NCBI GenBank assembly: GCA_035995165.1 | Contig: DASYKU010000129.1 | Location: forward strand, 1 to 40,935 | DNA: 40,935 nt | Direction: 5' to 3' | Origin: Mycobacteriales bacterium | Lineage (GTDB): Bacteria; Actinomycetota; Actinomycetes; Mycobacteriales; CADCTP01 | Shown: positions 40,286 through 40,935 of the stretch, piece by piece | Layout: each line of letters starts with the position of its first letter | Numbering within the stretch: position 1 is the stretch's first letter | Notes under the pieces: model-generated | The model's database searches: none | Told to the model about the DNA's origin: nothing | The model's input: only the letters and a program-made list of their open reading frames with translations | Translations under genes and position numbers: made by a program

Positions 40286-40935
40286 CGCGTAGACCGGGGT
40301 GGCGAGCTCCTCGTACCGGGCCTTGAGCTGGAGGGCCAGGTAGAGCGAGTAGTGCCGGGACTGGTGCAGGTTGCCGCCGTGGAACCAGAGCGCCGGCAGC
40401 TGGGTCGGCCTCCACATGTTGCGTTCCTCCCCCTCCCACGGGCCGGGGTCCTTGGCCGTGTCGGAGCCGAGGCCCCAGACCTTGCCGACCCGGTCGGCCG
40501 CCTCCGGTGAGATGAGGTCGGCGACCCAGCCGTTCATCGAGCCGTAGCCGGTGGCGTAGACGACGAGGTCGGCGTCCAGCGTCGTCCCGTCGGCGAGCAC
40601 GACGCCGTGCTCGGTCAGGTGGTCGACCTGGCCCTTGACCAGCCGGACGTCGCCGTTGGCGACGAGGTCGGCGGAACCGACGTCGATGTAGTAGCCGGAG
40701 CCGCGGCGCAGGTACTTCATGAACAGCCCGGACCCGTCCGGGCCCCAGTCGTGCTCGAAGCCGGACTTCTCCAGCCGCTCGTAGAAGTCGGCGTCACGCT
40801 CGCGCATCTGGTCGTACAGCGGGATCTGGAACTCGTGCATGATCCGGTACGGCAGCGAGGCGAAGATCAGGTCGGCCTTCTCCGTGGTCACGCCGCCCGC
40901 GACCGCCTCCTCGGAGTAGAGCGCGCCGAGGCCGA
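40259..40935 (-). CDS. FAD-dependent monooxygenase (FMO/BVMO-like), C-terminal part, cut by window edge
   Basis: The frame stays open to the right edge, giving the last ~225 residues of a flavoprotein. Visible parts are YSEEAVAGGVTTEKADLIF (the GTG at 40891 is an internal valine), the FAD/NADP linking segment VVLADGTTLDADLVVYATGYG (the conserved ATG near the second dinucleotide domain), and the end segment WFHGGNLHQSRHYSLYLALQLKARY. This matches actinobacterial FMO- or Baeyer-Villiger-like monooxygenases. The N-terminal FAD domain lies outside. It converges on, and overlaps by 27 bases, the second epoxide hydrolase. Confidence 0.88.
   Translation of the reverse strand, partial: GLGALYSEEAVAGGVTTEKADLIFASLPYRIMHEFQIPLYDQMRERDADFYERLEKSGFEHDWGPDGSGLFMKYLRRGSGYYIDVGSADLVANGDVRLVKGQVDHLTEHGVVLADGTTLDADLVVYATGYGSMNGWVADLISPEAADRVGKVWGLGSDTAKDPGPWEGEERNMWRPTQLPALWFHGGNLHQSRHYSLYLALQLKARYEELATPVYALAPVHHTR

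Noticed and set aside
40259-40891. Complete short monooxygenase starting at GTG 40891
   Set aside because: The frame stays open to the window edge and the preceding residues (GLGALYSEEAVAGG) match the family, so the gene is cut by the edge and not short.

Overview
The window is about 41 kb of very GC-rich DNA. Coding is dense, GTG and TTG starts are common, and many gene junctions overlap by 1-4 bases (ATGA/GTGA). The gene families (a RamB-type regulator beside isocitrate lyase, an ECF sigma factor paired with a DGPF protein, a SpoIIE-type PP2C phosphatase, AidB-type acyl-CoA dehydrogenase, Ada/AlkA fusion) point to a free-living actinomycete (Actinomycetota); I cannot place it to genus. I saw no rRNA or tRNA genes, integrase, transposase or CRISPR array. 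The content looks chromosomal.

Layout. 1-1.2 kb: a terminator and a recombination scar that joins two gene remnants (SARP regulator C-terminus, FAD monooxygenase lacking its N-terminus). 1.2-3.3 kb: msrA with a small coupled gene, divergent from a YihY-family membrane protein. 3.3-6.4 kb: isocitrate lyase operon with an 8-cysteine miniprotein, divergent from ramB, with inverted repeats between them. 6.5-8.7 kb: a LOV-GAF-PP2C phosphatase with a canonical blue-light motif. 8.7-14.98 kb: an anchored exported protein, a gamma-glutamyltransferase homologue, a ribokinase/nucleoside hydrolase pair and an MFS exporter. 15.16-15.55 kb: the most unusual object, six tiny ORFs in a row, each with its own Shine-Dalgarno, all encoding peptides that end in SNGWG. 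15.7-18.2 kb: a membrane GGDEF-EAL protein. 18.2-19.7 kb: ECF sigma/DGPF pair. 19.8-24.7 kb: a leftward series with AidB-like dehydrogenase, a 13-bp tandem repeat, a second anchored protein, a sarcosine/N-methyltryptophan oxidase and a PAP2 phosphatase. 24.7-28 kb: GH13 enzyme, thioesterase, RDD membrane protein. 28.1-30.1 kb: alkylation repair (Ada-AlkA fusion plus Ogt). 30.1-33.3 kb: tandem helical-repeat/GGDEF cyclases. 33.4-35.1 kb: MFS transporter and divergent HxlR regulator. 35.2-38.1 kb: secreted glucoamylase-like protein and another MFS. 38.1-40.3 kb: tandem epoxide hydrolases. The right edge cuts a flavin monooxygenase.

Functional themes: acetate/C2 metabolism and its control (aceA, ramB); repair of oxidised protein and alkylated DNA (msrA, ada-alkA, ogt, aidB-like); nucleoside and ribose salvage; and sensory or second-messenger output (LOV phosphatase, three GGDEF proteins with different predicted activity). 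The minigene array lies between an exporter and a c-di-GMP-type protein on the same strand. Its coding and ribosome-binding parts are conserved while the spacers are not, so it is best read as a set of real, translated micro-peptides of unknown role.
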